Of a DNA stretch of 64,000 nucleotides, positions 33,272 through 45,284 are shown one piece after another. How positions within the stretch are numbered: position 1 is the stretch's first letter; the number at the start of each line of letters is the position of its first letter. Made by a program: the position numbers and the translations under genes. Source of the DNA: Enoplolaimus lenunculus (Eukaryota > Nematoda > Enoplea > Enoplida > Thoracostomopsidae); assembly GCA_030248215.1 (NCBI GenBank), contig JASANG010000501.1, positions 1 to 64,000 of the forward strand, given 5' to 3'. The notes under the pieces were generated by a model. That model was not told where the DNA came from and made no database searches. It saw only the letters and a program-made list of their open reading frames with translations.

Positions 33272-34416
33272 TTTTTCACTTCCGGTTCCACCCGTGTAGA
33301 TCCTGTCATGGCCAAAACTGAATACCCACAACCAGTATGCAATGATAAATGTGTATTTGATGTGATCATTCGGTTTGGACCAACATTTTTTTGTGGAAAT
33401 GATTGTTGGTGCCTTGTGTGTCTCCGGTCTCGCATTTCTATATCCGCTATTAAACGCCGTATACCCTTGCGAATAGGTTTTTCCTTGTCTCCAGGTTTTG
33501 GTCGCACGTACTCTCACGTGATGGGCCAACAATGCTGGGTAAGGTATACATGACCGCTGTGAAGCCACGGTTGGATTTTAAGAGAGTATAACTTGAAGTA
33601 AACACGTAGAATTTGGGTCCTTGTTTGGGAACGCTCATATATTGGTTATGCTCACCTCTCGCATGTGCACGCGGGCGTACGCTCACGTAGATGTAGAAAA
33701 TGCGTATAGCTTGCGTGCGGTTTAAGGATATTTCAATATTTTTAATATTTGCCGTTTCAAGCTGAGTTTTGATTGAAGTATATTATGATGAAAGATGAAT
33801 AAGGTTGAGTTAAACGCTTTGTGACACGGGGGTACAAAATTTAGCCGTTCCCCTGAGTAAAATTTCTACCTCGTTTGAATGACATCTGAATTCATTGGAT
33901 GACGTTTCTGAAAAGGTTTAGCTCGTATCCTAAAAAGATGATTTGGCTTGGCAGCCTGTGTGTGAATATAGAGTTACTATTTTCAACGTTATATTTTAAC
34001 TCATTTCAAGTTTTTTAATAGGTTTTCAAACAAAACAATTCAGATAGTCGTTTGTTCGTCGTTCTCAAACCAGGAAGGCCAGTTCGACGCGGAACCAATA
34101 ATTTTCAAGCGGGAGAATGCGGAGGGGGGGGGGCGATTTTGGCGATTTTAAAGCAAAGCCAAGCGTTTTTGTAAGATTGAAGTTTTGGCAAAATAAACAA
34201 GTTTTACCGCGACGGTTTAAATGAAACGTAAAAATTGCACGGGGTTGAGCCTCCCATGAAAAAATTTTGCCCCACCTGCAAATTTTCAACCTGGTGAGCT
34301 GGCTACGGGCCTGAAGATTGCCGTTGAATTATTGCAAAGTTGCGACCTTTGATTGAGCGACCGATGACAAGTTGCGATTGCGTTGCGCATTCTACTATGT
34401 AGCGCTCATCTCAGAC
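33272..34416. other. Non-coding stretch without recognised gene
   Basis: Open frames of up to about 108 codons on both strands overlap at 33240-33690 but show no family pattern. An H-family end is at 34220-34313. Confidence 0.5.
34220..34313. mobile_element. H-family right-end remnant
   Basis: CAACCTGGTGAGCTGGCTAC followed by GGGCCTG. Confidence 0.5.
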
Positions 34417-35018
34417 TTGTTTCAACCAATGGTCGACAAATGATAACTTGTCTCAACCAATGGTCGACAAATGATAACTTGTCTCAACCAATGGTCGACA
34501 AATGATAACTTGTCTCAACCAATGGTCGACAAATGATTACTTGTCTCAACCAATAGTCGACAAATGATTACTTGTCTCAACCAATGGTCGACAAATGATA
34601 ACTTGTCTCAACCAATGGTCGACAAATGATAACTTGTCTCAACCAATGGTCGACAAATGATAACTTGTCTCAACCAATGGTCGACAAATGATAACTTGTC
34701 TCAACCAATGGTCGACAAATGATAACTTGTCTCAACCAATGGTCGACAAATGATTACTTGTCTCAACCAATGGTCGACAAATGATTACTTGTCTCAACCA
34801 ATGGTCGACAAATGATTACTTGTCTCAACCAATGGTCGACAAATGATTACTTGTCTCAACCAATGGTCGACAAATGATTACTTGTCTCAACCAATGGTCG
34901 ACAAATGATTACTTGTCTCAACCAATGGTCGACAAATGATTACTTGTCTCAACCAATGGTCTCAACCAATGGCCGACAAAAGATTACTTGTCTCAACCAA
35001 TGGTCGACAAATGATTCC
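34417..35018. repeat. 31-bp minisatellite, about 19 copies
   Basis: Unit: ACTTGTCTCAACCAATGGTC plus GACAAATGATA or GACAAATGATT. Two sequence variants occur in blocks; each unit contains GTCGAC. Confidence 0.92.
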
Positions 35019-35679
35019 GAATAATTATTGTCTGGCTTCTCGTGCGCTACGCTTGCTAAATTCCTTTACTGGCTTTCTTCGCCTGTTCAGACATACTATT
35101 TCATTACCTATCGGTGTCAATGCTGAAGGTTTTTCGCTCGCTGCCCACACCCAGTGGCAGATCCAGGGGAGGCACAGGCGATGGGTATTGTGTCGTCCCA
35201 CCGGCCGTGCTGTGCTGACAATTTTGCGATCCAATAGGTTCATGTCAAGCTCCCATTGTATTTTGTAGCAAATACATACAAACCATGACGACATCCCGAA
35301 TTCAGAATCCGGAACCCCGGGCAAAAATTCTACCGGAACCGTAGCCGGAGGCCAATTTTCTGCCGGAGCCGGTGCCGGAGGCAGACCTCCGGTTGTACCC
35401 TGGTCGCAATTATTCAATAAAATACCAAAAAAATTGCTAAAACCGTGATCCACAACCGACTCGGCATAGGGGACGAAAGGTTTATCAGCTTTGGAGGACC
35501 CCTCCCATTGGACTTTGAGGTCCTCGTAGTTCGCGCACGACACTGAGGATTTAGCATAAGTCAAAGGGAACGATTATTGAAAACAGATGCTTTTACAAGC
35601 TTTAGACTGCTGAATCCTAAAGGTCTCTAACAAATTTTTGTTACTCGTTCTGACCAATAACGCAGTATATGCCATAAGC

Positions 35680-35981
35680 GGCCAATGTTACTTTTAAGGC
35701 TGTAACAGTAGATTAAGCGTATTCCTAAGCCTGAGCCTAAACCTGAGTGTTGTAAAAGCGTATTGCTAAGCCTAAGCCTAAGCTGTGCAAAAGCGTATTC
35801 CTAAGCCTGAGCCTAAGCCTAAGCGTTTCAAAAGCGTATTCCTAAGCCTAAGCCTAAGCGTTGCAAAAGCGTATTCCTAAGCCTAAGCCTAAGCCTAAGC
35901 AAAACAATGTAATCTAGAATGTAAGCCTACTCTTTTACAAACCCACCAGAAGTCGGGACGGTCCTAAAAGTAACATGGGCC
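35680..35981. mobile_element. T2 element
   Basis: GGCCAATGTTACTTTTAAGG to CTAAAAGTAACATGGGCC; flanks CCATAAGC / GCATAAGC (7 of 8). Five telomere-like blocks with GCGTATTCC spacers. Confidence 0.87.
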
Positions 35982-36029
35982 GCATAAGCTTATCCTCCAT
36001 TCCATATCAAATTCTAACATCGGCCCAGT

Positions 36030-36254
36030 GGCCCATGCTACTTTAAAGGGCGTCAACATTTCTGGTGAGCCTACACAAGATCAGGTTTAGATTCTAGATT
36101 ACATTTTTTGCTTAGGCTTAGGTTTAGAAACACATTTTTTCCACGGTTAGGCTTAGGCTTAGGCTTAGGAACACATTTTTGCAACGCTTAGGCTTAGGCT
36201 TAGGCTTAAAAATACGCTTAATCTACTGTTACGCCCCTCAAAGTAACATTGACC
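36030..36254. mobile_element. T2 element
   Basis: GGCCCATGCTACTTTAAAGG to CTCAAAGTAACATTGACC; flanks GGCCCAGT / GTCCCAGC (6 of 8). It lies 49 bases from the previous T2, in the opposite orientation. Confidence 0.8.
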
Positions 36255-36739
36255 GTCCCAGCAATAGATTCATATAGAGACCAAGAGTTCACTCTCAACA
36301 CGCACATGTTTAAAGCTTCAATTGTGAACAAAGAGCGACTAAATTGATTTAGGCGAACCCTCAAAGTCTGAAGTATCTTTCAATTTCAATCGGGCTTTCT
36401 TTGTTACGATTCGCCACCGGCCATGCTCAGGGTCGTATACAGGCGGACATATCCTTTCCCCACCCACGAAATTTCTGGAACTACTCCAAAAAAGGTTTTT
36501 CCCACGATGTAGAATATATAACGAAATGGAGTAAAAAATTTTCAGGCTCGCTACGGTCGCTGGCATACAGCTTTACGCCGTTTTTATTTCACCGCCCTTC
36601 ACCCACCCCCCACACGATATGGAATCCTGGCTACGCTTGTTAGTACCCCCACTTTGCAAAGTGACAATAGTTTTAAAGTGTCGGTAAAAGATGAAACGCG
36701 ATTAAATTTAAATTTTAGTACAGTACGAGTTGGTTTTCG

Positions 36740-37005
36740 TGAATCTACGACTAATTCATAGCCTGACAACTTGTCGCCCAACAGTGTCCTAAAACCTATG
36801 ACTAAAGTTTAGGACACTACATATTAAGCGTAGTCCTTAGCTTCAGCCCTAAACAAAATACCGGGAGACGAATCGTCAAAATACCGGGAGACGAATTGTC
36901 AAACGTAGTCTCAACCTTCAGTTTAAGCATAATGATGAACGACGAATTGTCGAGTCGATGAAATTTACTGATTACAAGTTGTCGGCAACTGAATTGTTGT
37001 GATAA
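36740..37005. repeat. Dispersed repeat with inverted ends
   Basis: CCTGACAACTTGTCGCCCAA on the left, ACAAGTTGTCGGCAACTGAA on the right; a related, shorter copy is at about 23560-23795. The middle carries telomere-like AAGCGTAGTCC text. Confidence 0.5.
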
Positions 37006-37182
37006 CCTTTTTTCGTGTATACAGTACTTACTAAAATTGCGTTTGGCTTTTTAGTTGCGAGATTTTTTCGCTATTATATATTTCACCCGCCTTGTTGTTA
37101 ATTTTAAATTTGTCCCTGTAATTGCCGAAGTAAGCCAAGAGACGCATACAGTGATAAATTTTGAACTTCTCGTTAAAGTTGT

Positions 37183-37355
37183 GGCCAATGTGACTTTAAG
37201 TGGCGTAACAGTAGATTAAGCGTATTCCTAAGCCTAAGCCTAAGCATTGCAAAAATATGTTCCTAAGCCTAAACAAAGAAATGTAATCAAGAATCTAAAC
37301 CTACTCTTTTATGGACCCATCAGAAACCTGGACGCTCCTTAAAGTAACATGAGCC
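37183..37355. mobile_element. T2 element
   Basis: GGCCAATGTGACTTTAAGTG to CTTAAAGTAACATGAGCC; flanks AAAGTTGT / ACAGTTGT (7 of 8). Confidence 0.85.
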
Positions 37356-37363
37356 ACAGTTGT

Positions 37364-39431
37364 TAATCTTTACCTAAAATAAATTAGCTTTTAGGTCAAT
37401 AAATGCCAAATTTTACACATTTCCATCATAAAAACACAATGTTTGCCAGGGTCGTCACATCGTAAGCTGCTGTACCGGTCCCACTGGAAACTATTTTCCT
37501 GATCTCGCAAAAAATATAAATATTAAACCAATGAATTTTAAGCAAAATTTCGTTTATCCAATAAGATCACTTGGTTACCCTCCTATTATTCTTCGTTATA
37601 AGTTTGAATTATTTACCTTTATATGGTCTTATTTCTATTATTCTATTTGATGGCAGACCCACAGTAATTTCTGACACGACCCACGAAATATAATAATTAT
37701 GAAAACGTTCACGAGCGAAGCGAACGAGACGCCAAACGGAATTTCACCACAATCGAGGACTTTATGGCGTGAGGGTCTCCAAGTTGGAACCACCAATGAA
37801 TCTACCGTTCCAAATTTAGCCGTCTTTGATCAACCACAAACCACAATACAAGATGTTCTACGGTGGGCTGGGTCTAATATTATTCCAAAGCTGAAGTTTT
37901 ACCATTGGGCTCGCAAGCCACGACGCTGGCTAATAGGGGGAAGACCCTATCTATTAAATTATTATATAATTTGGGTAGTCACAGCATTTTAGCTATTAAC
38001 AGAAATAATTTTTTTCTCAACGATGAAGCTGAGATTTACCCGAATCTATTCTGGTTTAACCCCCGCACCTCCTGGGTCGTACTCTTTTAACACCCAAAAG
38101 ATTTGTGGTCTGTGGTACTAGCACGTTAGCTAGGAGTTGATTTTAACAGGGTATAATGTCGTCTAAAAGTATTTTTTTTTGGCTCGGGGAAATTTTTTAA
38201 TCTCTAAAATCCAGCAGGATATTCGCAATCCTGTAAGCGTACCGGTTTTTTTTTGTATTTTTAGGAACGTAAAAGGGTTGTACCCCCTGTGGTAGGCGGG
38301 CGTCTCGGATTGGTCCACGGCCCGACACAAAAAACGAACCTCATTTTAGTGCCCTGGGTGGCTGTCATAATATACCATCAGTTTGACAACATTTCTTACC
38401 AATGCCGGTATATCTTCTGTTAGGCTTATAGAGTTTGGCTTATAGCGGTTTTGGATCTACGTACAGTTTGGTTTAAAGTTTGCCAGACCCGCGGTTTTAT
38501 ACGCGGAGGGTTGACGGTTTAGGGTGAAAAATAATTGCATAATGCAGGTACGGGGGGACTCGGAGAGACAGCGGTCAAAATATATTTTGGCACCCTTTTC
38601 AGCATACTATAAGAGGGCAAACTGTGTGATACACGACTAATGAGTTAATAATCCAAATTCCAACTCGAGTTTGAAATTCGAATAAAATTAAAAATATTAA
38701 TGTAAGAAAAAGTTTGAAATATTTTGAAAATTTAGCAAGTTTGGCAGTGTGCGTACGTGGACTTAAATTCCGTTTAGGGTCCACAAATTATATGATATAC
38801 AGATGATGAGCAAATCATACGTTTTTACGTATGCAGCGAACTCAGAGCGAAAAGAATTCACGCCGGTAGGGAAATCAAATTGGTCTCAGGTAACATATTT
38901 ATATAATTAAAACTGGAACGCCGCATAGATATAGTCATGCGGTAGCGACCCCTCTAAACAAGGGGGGTCGGCCAAAAACGCAACGCCCGGTGGTATTTTT
39001 CGTACCATACGGAGTAAGTATGAACATATAAGAATGCAACGTATATTTTTACTGAAAAGTTTAACCCTGCTGCAAGTAAGGAGGTAGGCCAAAAACGCAA
39101 CGCGTGCCGGATACATTCTTTTCTACACAGAATATGCCCAGTTGCACACTCTTGTTAAATAGCGATTATCCGCTCTTGGTATACTCGATCTTGAAGATCG
39201 TATTGATTTTGTTTAAAACAATTTTAGTTGCGTTACTGCATTTTTGCGCAAATTAAGCGATGTTCGGTTTACAAATATTTCCACCAGGTGGACTTGTGTT
39301 TATATTATAGAAATAATTGTTTTCAATGCTACTAAACGGGCTGTTTTGATTTGTTGTCAAATGCTTAAAAGTGACTTTGGTTTAAATGAATAACGAATAT
39401 TGAAACGGGAATAAAGGATTGATTTCTGTTC
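37364..39431. other. Non-coding stretch without recognised gene
   Basis: A 97-codon frame at 37699-37992 begins in an AGCGAAGCGAACGAGACGCC motif shared with other repeats and is not recognisable as a protein family. The remainder is AT-rich with a dispersed repeat at its end. Confidence 0.5.
38905..39170. repeat. Dispersed repeat sharing GGCCAAAAACGCAACGC motif
   Basis: Related blocks at about 4680-4790, 15330-15545 and 53375-53610 share this motif and GTTGCACACTCTTG. Two variants occur tandemly here. Class unknown. Confidence 0.5.
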
Positions 39432-39511
39432 GGATGGCTGCGTAGCTGAGGGGTTAGAGCCAGCGGACCCCTGTAATCCGTGCGTCGTGGGTTTGAGCCC
39501 CACCGCATCCG
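39432..39511 (+). tRNA. tRNA-like sequence, probably a pseudogene
   Basis: T arm GTGGG-TTTGAGC-CCCAC, D arm around GCTGAGGGGTTAGAGC, and an acceptor 3' strand CGCATCC that would pair with GGATGCG if four extra bases (GCTG) in the 5' strand are ignored. The anticodon arm does not fold cleanly: a nine-base loop containing CCCCTGTAA. Probably a decayed tRNA gene or tRNA-derived repeat. Confidence 0.5.
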
Positions 39512-39632
39512 CAGCAAAATTTTCGTGAACTGCCCTATACGGTACTGCTTAACTTAGAACTACCAAACCATGTGCGTGGGGTAACATCGAAATGTTCCTG
39601 ACATTTCCACAGGACCGTAGCCAGCTCAACAT

Positions 39633-39798
39633 CGGGCCGCAGCCAGAGAGAGGCCGAAGGCGGCCCAACCCCCCCTGGAAGCATTTTGGCCCCCCTAGAA
39701 AATTTTCAACCTTTCTTATAAAGTCGCCGAAAACCCTTGTATGCGCCTCCTGAAAAACGTTTAGCCCCTCGCAAGCAAGGTGAGCTGGCTACGGGCTT
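39633..39798. mobile_element. H element (hAT-like MITE) with target duplication
   Basis: Inverted ends CGGGCCGCAGCC and GGCTACGGGCTT; GCTCAACAT flanks both sides (39624-39632, 39799-39807), which contains an 8-bp duplication as in hAT elements. Confidence 0.82.
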
Positions 39799-40419
39799 GC
39801 TCAACATGCGAAAAAGAGTAAAATTATTGTACTTATGGTATATGCAACTCACAATACTTACAAGCGGAACTTAAAGGTTTCTAGAGGAGAGCCAGAAGTT
39901 AGGCAAAGTCTTCATAGCCGCATAGGCAAACGTCCCATTTTTTCGGTTTCAACCAACCTTTTTAATTTTTAAAACACTGCAACTTTATTTTGTGCCATTT
40001 TACCGATTTTAAACTGACTTCGGCTTAGAATTCTTTAAGTATTCTATAGAGTCTCAGGGAAGAATCTAAAATTATACCGGAAGGGAATAAAGTTCAATTG
40101 AAGCTTATTTTCTTACGGTAGAAGAAATATTAAAGAACCTGGTATATTTGAATGACAGTATCCGTAGCAGCTATTTTAACCAATAGGAATGGACCACGTC
40201 ATAATATAGGGTTTTAGGGATTACAAGTCGAGCTTGTAAGCGCAACATATGACTGGTGCGATTTGACAACGTTTTAGGTAACATTTTTACACTTTGTGTA
40301 TACTTTTAAAATTGTTTATGAAAACAAGGATGGTACAGGTGTACCCCTGGCACACTGGGCTCTAACAAGCTTATAGGTATTTTCAAGTGTCCCTAAAAAT
40401 TGTATTTTACAAACTTTAA

Positions 40420-40505
40420 CCCACGTAAAATTATTAGTCTAAAGCTTAAGCTTACTTTATTGCAGTCCCGCAGGAAAACGAATCGTCGCTAATCATTACA
40501 TGGGA
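40420..40505. mobile_element. T1 right-half remnant
   Basis: TTAGTCTAAAGCTTAAGC and a right terminus near TCATTACATGGGACT match the T1 right arm; the left half is absent. Confidence 0.55.
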
Positions 40506-40544
40506 CTGAAAACGACATCTTGCTTAGCAATCGTTTTATACACA

Positions 40545-40655
40545 CACATATATATAATATATATAATATATATATAATATATATATATATATATGTATAT
40601 GTATATATAATATATATCTTTATGTAGATGGGTATATATTTATATAGATATATGG
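40545..40655. repeat. TA microsatellite
   Basis: Runs of ATATATAATATATATAAT and ATATATATATGTATATG. Confidence 0.85.
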
Positions 40656-41045
40656 TGCGACCCTCGTCTCAAATTTTTGGATCCGCCGATGACTCCCAAA
40701 TTTATTCTGTTGCGCTTTTAGATCCAAACCACTGCTGGGGTTAAATAATTGTACCGTGGGTGTTAGCCACACATCCTTAACCCCAATCACTTTATTGAAG
40801 AAACAAATATGCTTACGAAAAAGATGATTCAGGACCCTGTATCAGTTCTGCGTCAGAAATTAATGTTTACTTCAAGAGTTGTTTACAATAAGTAAAATAC
40901 AATTTTTGTGCCATTTCCAGGGCAAAAGTTTAGTTTCCAGTTGTTCCGTTTGAGAATATACGCAATACCTCCCGTGTCCAGAGGAACCAAACATCACCAA
41001 GCGAAGCGAGCGAGATACCAGAAGCAATTTTAGTATTAAATTTTG

Positions 41046-41225
41046 GGCCAATGTGAAGGAACAGGGACGTTACAGTACCTGGTATAAGCATATTGCTAAG
41101 CCTAAGCCTAAGCGTAAGAATGAGGTTATAACTAAGATTAAGCCGAAGTTTAAGCAATCATTAGTCTAAAGCTTAAACCTTACTCTACTGCAGTCCGGTA
41201 GAAAATCGTTCTATCCCTGATTTTT
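41046..41225. mobile_element. T1 element cut by a mariner-like MITE
   Basis: GGCCAATGTGAAGGAACAGG left end; its right arm (CGTTCTATCCCTGATT) stops where the M element begins. Confidence 0.7.
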
Positions 41226-41520
41226 TACTGTAGCGACCCAGATAAGTGGGGTAATAAGATGGGGGTTTCCATTTTGAGTCACAATCAATACGGGTCCGTA
41301 TACCTAATAAGAGTCCGTTAGCGGATTGAGTCGTTAAACCCTAATTAGAGTCCAAAACTATAAATTATCCCTAATTGTAGCGCATAAATGACTCGAGCAT
41401 CAAATAATTTGAATTCGAAACATGAAAGCGTACTTACATTTTGAAATTACATTCCTAAGTATAACCTTGCATTATCGCTCAAGCTATTTCCACAAGACAA
41501 ACGTTTAATTCAACGGATTG
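41226..41520. mobile_element. M element, right end missing
   Basis: TACTGTAGCGACCCAGATAA start, inserted into a T1 element; stops near CAACGGATTG. Confidence 0.7.
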
Positions 41521-42153
41521 TTTTAGTTTTGCATTATTCTGCTGTCGGTTCCGGTTCCTGAAAACGTGCTTATTATATTACATTCACTTAGAGCAGGAAA
41601 ATATAGACAAAACCTTATAAAACAGCAACCCTTGCAATGTCGTATACATACCTTTCCATACAAGCTTAACCAACGTATTTTTTGCGTCTTGCAATCACAC
41701 AGGGCTATTTGTTTCTCCGAATAATACGTTATTCTTGCATCGCTCCTGTTTTCAACAAGGAGGGTCTACGTGGTTCCTGAAGAGTTCTCCTCTCATTTAA
41801 ACCCTGTCCTCCTGATTGAACAGGAGGGTCCGCTGTCGTACGGGTATGTTTTGATGTATGTTTTCGCAGTCGTTTAATGGAGTTATATATATCGATTATA
41901 AATTGTTTTGTTTGTTGTTATTTTTTTTTGTTTCTGCATTCTAAATCGATGCGTATGTTATTTTGGGGGGGCAGTAGGAGTTTATACAAGGGCGAAAATA
42001 GACGGAACATATCCCCACCGGATATTTATAAAGATATAGGCGGCCCTTGCAACGCTATTTTGAATAACATTGAGGGTTGTGGATGTCAAAACACTTGTCG
42101 TGTAAAATTATGCTCTTCTGGACTTAAATCGTGGTTAATGCAGCAGGCTCGTA

Positions 42154-42365
42154 CACTGCAAAAAATGGTGAGTCAAATTGACGCTCTCCGAAATAGTCTT
42201 TTCGGGACAACATAAATTGAGTCAAAATTCGACTCCGCCGCAGTTAAATTCGATTCACTGAGTCGCACGTTTGACTCTGGCGGAGTCGAACTTGACTCAG
42301 TTTGTGTAGTCCCGAAGTGCCTATTTCAGAGAGAGTCAATTTGATTCACGATTTTTTGCGCAGTG
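42154..42365. mobile_element. K element (palindromic MITE)
   Basis: CACTGCAAAAAATGGTGAG to CACGATTTTTTGCGCAGTG with TA on each side (42152-42153, 42366-42367). Inner GAGTCAAATTGAC and GTCAATTTGATTC arms. Confidence 0.75.
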
Positions 42366-42480
42366 TAGCCAGCTCACATTGTTAATAACGCTAAAAAAAG
42401 TTCAGGGGGAGCATACGTGGGTAGTCGTGGACATACAAGCAAAGTTGAAAATTTTCTAGGGGGGCATAACTTTTTCTTGC
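42366..42480. mobile_element. H-family partial element
   Basis: TAGCCAGCTCACATTG start and GTTGAAAATTTTCTAGGGGG inside; right end absent. Confidence 0.5.
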
Positions 42481-42499
42481 AGGAAATGGGTGTATCATT

Positions 42500-42683
42500 T
42501 CTAGATCGTCTTTCTGCAAGGTTGTAAGCTTGAGACTAACATTTTCCTTAGGCTAAGGTTTAACCATATGCTTAGGCTTAAAAATAGGCTCATCCGTACG
42601 CTTAAGCTTAGACTTAGGCTTAATAGGCTTAGGCTTAGAAATATGCTTATATCACGGTTCCGGCCGTGTTCTATACATGGGCC
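42500..42683. mobile_element. T1 element, left end missing
   Basis: TTTCTGCAAGGTTGTAAGC, TTAGGC-like body, and right terminus TGTTCTATACATGGGCC. Confidence 0.7.
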
Positions 42684-43227
42684 ATTAACGACAAATAAAC
42701 TAAAATATTTCCAAGTCGGGTTTGAATAATGTTCTGGTTCGTAAATTTCAAAAAAATGTAATTGCTTACTACTAAACCCTTTGATGCTAATTTCAAATGC
42801 GAACACAGTCACAGAGCTTGTAACGACCGGTAGGATGTAACGAATTATAGCCGAGGCCCTTTGAGTACACCAGTAAGCAATTCGTATTGACTTGGTGCAA
42901 TTTGACCGTTATTTCTTTCTATAAGCGTTGAATTTTTTCGCGTCTCAGGGTCAAATTTGGCGTTCAGAAACTTTTTAGTGTGAATTTTTATATTAAAAAA
43001 CGTATATTTTGACAGTTTTTTTGACAACTTTACAATTTAGCAAACCAAATTTCAAAATAAAATTGTCACCGCTGGCGCGGATATACAACATGGATCGTCC
43101 ACGTCCGTAGCTTCATCAACAGGGATCAAACCCATCAATTTTGTATTAAGATTGCGTATACTAAATAATTGCGTTTGGCTTCTTGTTCGCTTTGTTCGCG
43201 AATAGTGGATGTCATCTTTAACATTCA

Positions 43228-43479
43228 CACTGTAAATTTCAGTGAGTTGATTTTAACTCAGGATGAGTTGAATCACTCAGTCTGAGTTAGGACTAGCAGA
43301 ACTCAGAATTTTGAGTTGATGCAATTCATTCTGAGTTAATTAATTAACTCACACAAAGTCAACTCAACTGAGAGTGAGAATCAAGTCAACTCAGAGTGAG
43401 TTAATGTTTACTGATATTAATTCAGAAATAACCAACTCGCTAGCTGAATTGATTAATCAACTCATTGGAATTTACAGTG
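43228..43479. mobile_element. F element, best-preserved copy
   Basis: CACTGTAAATTTCAGTGAG to CATTGGAATTTACAGTG, 252 bp. Inner part alternates GAGTTGATT and AACTCA blocks, giving a long self-complementary strand. Confidence 0.88.
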
Positions 43480-43690
43480 CACGGTGCACGAATGTCTTAG
43501 CATGTTTCGTAGTTGGCTTCTTAAGAAAATTTATGAGGCATGGAGCCCGGTGGGGGATTCGATCCTTGATCCTACCCCTCGATCCGTCGTCCATTACATA
43601 TAGCGTCGCTCACCGTCGTGGGATCAACAACTGGTCATTGGCGGTATTTCTGGAGTGCTGAGAAAGACAACTAAGGTTAATAGGCATGGT

Positions 43691-43888
43691 ACACAGTAAA
43701 TTCCTGAGAGTTGATTAATCTACTGAGTGAACGAATTAGTCATTTGTGGTTATTTCTGAGTTGATAACAGTAAACATTAGCTCATTCTAAGCTGATTTAT
43801 TGCCGTGTTTAATTGGCTCAGAATGAGTTCACAGACTCAGTGCTACAACTCATTCTGAATTAAAATCAATTCACTTGAATTTACAGTG
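43691..43888. mobile_element. F element
   Basis: ACACAGTAAATTCCTGAGAG to ACTTGAATTTACAGTG. Confidence 0.7.
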
Positions 43889-44312
43889 TATTTTCGATTA
43901 TTTGGAGCGATAACCTGACAGTTGGTTACAAGGTTTCATTAATGAATTCGCAAGCTACAGTTGAAATGCCTTTTTTGAAATATGTAAAGCAAAGAAAACG
44001 GTAGGAATGTAAGTTTCCCATTGGTGGCCCTTACTGGACGTATCGGTCTATTTTGATTGGTGCCGTTTGCTGATTGGCTGGACACTGAGATGCATAAATT
44101 TGCATGGCCCCGTATCGTTTGAATATATTTTGGAACCACCCTGGTTACAAAATTCTGCAAATTCGTTTGGTCTAAACACAGAATCAATTTTCTAATAATT
44201 AAGAAACAAAATCTGAATTTTCAAACATTTGTGTCTAATTTAACACATTCACGAATAGCCGTAAATCAAAGATTTTCAATTCTGAAATTTTTAAAAAAAT
44301 CTGTAGTTCATG

Positions 44313-44756
44313 TACTGTATTGACCCGAATAAGAGGGGGCTGATATTTATTTGGCCTCTCCAGACGGTACCCCCCTTGTTATTCGGTTACGGACTATAAT
44401 TTATTTTTAACCCACGGTCCGCCGCCCTTCGTTACTGATATATATCCGGTACTGCAATTATCCGTTGAATTAAACGTTTATTTGTCTTGACTCAATAGCT
44501 TGAGCGATAAGCTAGGTTGTACTTAGGAATGTACTTTCAAAATTTAACTACGCTTTAAACTTTCGAAATCAAATTATTTGGTCCTGGAGTCATTTATGTG
44601 CTACAATTAGGGTTAATTGACATTTATGAACTCTAATTAGGATTTAGGGACTCTATCCGCTTACGGACACTTATTAGGAATACGGACTCTTATTGATTCG
44701 GACCCAAAATGGGGACCCCCTCTTATTACCCCCCTCTTATTCGAGTCAATACAGTA
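44313..44756. mobile_element. M element
   Basis: TACTGTATTGACCCGAATAA to TTCGAGTCAATACAGTA, 444 bp, TA on both sides. Confidence 0.85.
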
Positions 44757-45092
44757 CTTTATATATTCTAAATTTTAGTACAATATTTTAGTTTTGATCC
44801 TGGTTTGGGGCAGAGTCGTGGGCCTTTGTAGCCAGATTTGGCAAAGGTGTAAAATATGGTTTCTGGGTATAATATTACTCTATCGTGGAACTATGTATAT
44901 TATATAGTCATTATTTTGAGTCAAAAAACAATTTTGTTTCCAAAAAACAGACGTTTCTGTTTGTTGTTAATACGCCAAAACAGCATTTGAGAGAGGGAAA
45001 AAAATGACTGCCTCAAAAACTTGCACATATTTCAAAAGTGGTTTGATGCTTAACTTTTGCCACGGTTGTATATATATTTTTATCGATTTTTG

Positions 45093-45284
45093 GGCCCATG
45101 TAAAGATCAGGGGCGGAACGTTTTTCTATGTGACTGCAATAGAGTAATCTTATACAGCTTTAGACTAATTTTTTTGCTTGGCTTAGGCTTAGGCGTCGGC
45201 TTAGGAATATGTTCATTTTTACGTTTAGGCTTAGGTTAGAAATATGCTTATAATACTGTTCCGACCCTGTTCTTTACATTAGCT
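45093..45284. mobile_element. T1 element
   Basis: GGCCCATGTAAAGATCAGGG to TTCTTTACATTAGCT; body GCTTAGGCTTAGGCGTCGG. Confidence 0.82.

Noticed and set aside
33242-33686. Overlapping open frames on both strands as a gene
   Set aside because: No domain, no codon pattern favouring one strand, repeat-rich surroundings.
34417-35018. CRISPR-like regular repeats
   Set aside because: The units are contiguous with no unique spacers, and the DNA is eukaryotic.
37699-37992. 97-codon open frame as a gene
   Set aside because: Starts in a dispersed repeat motif, no recognisable domain, no splice or expression support.
41877-42215. 112-codon Cys-containing open frame
   Set aside because: Its 3' part overlaps a palindromic K element; no family pattern.
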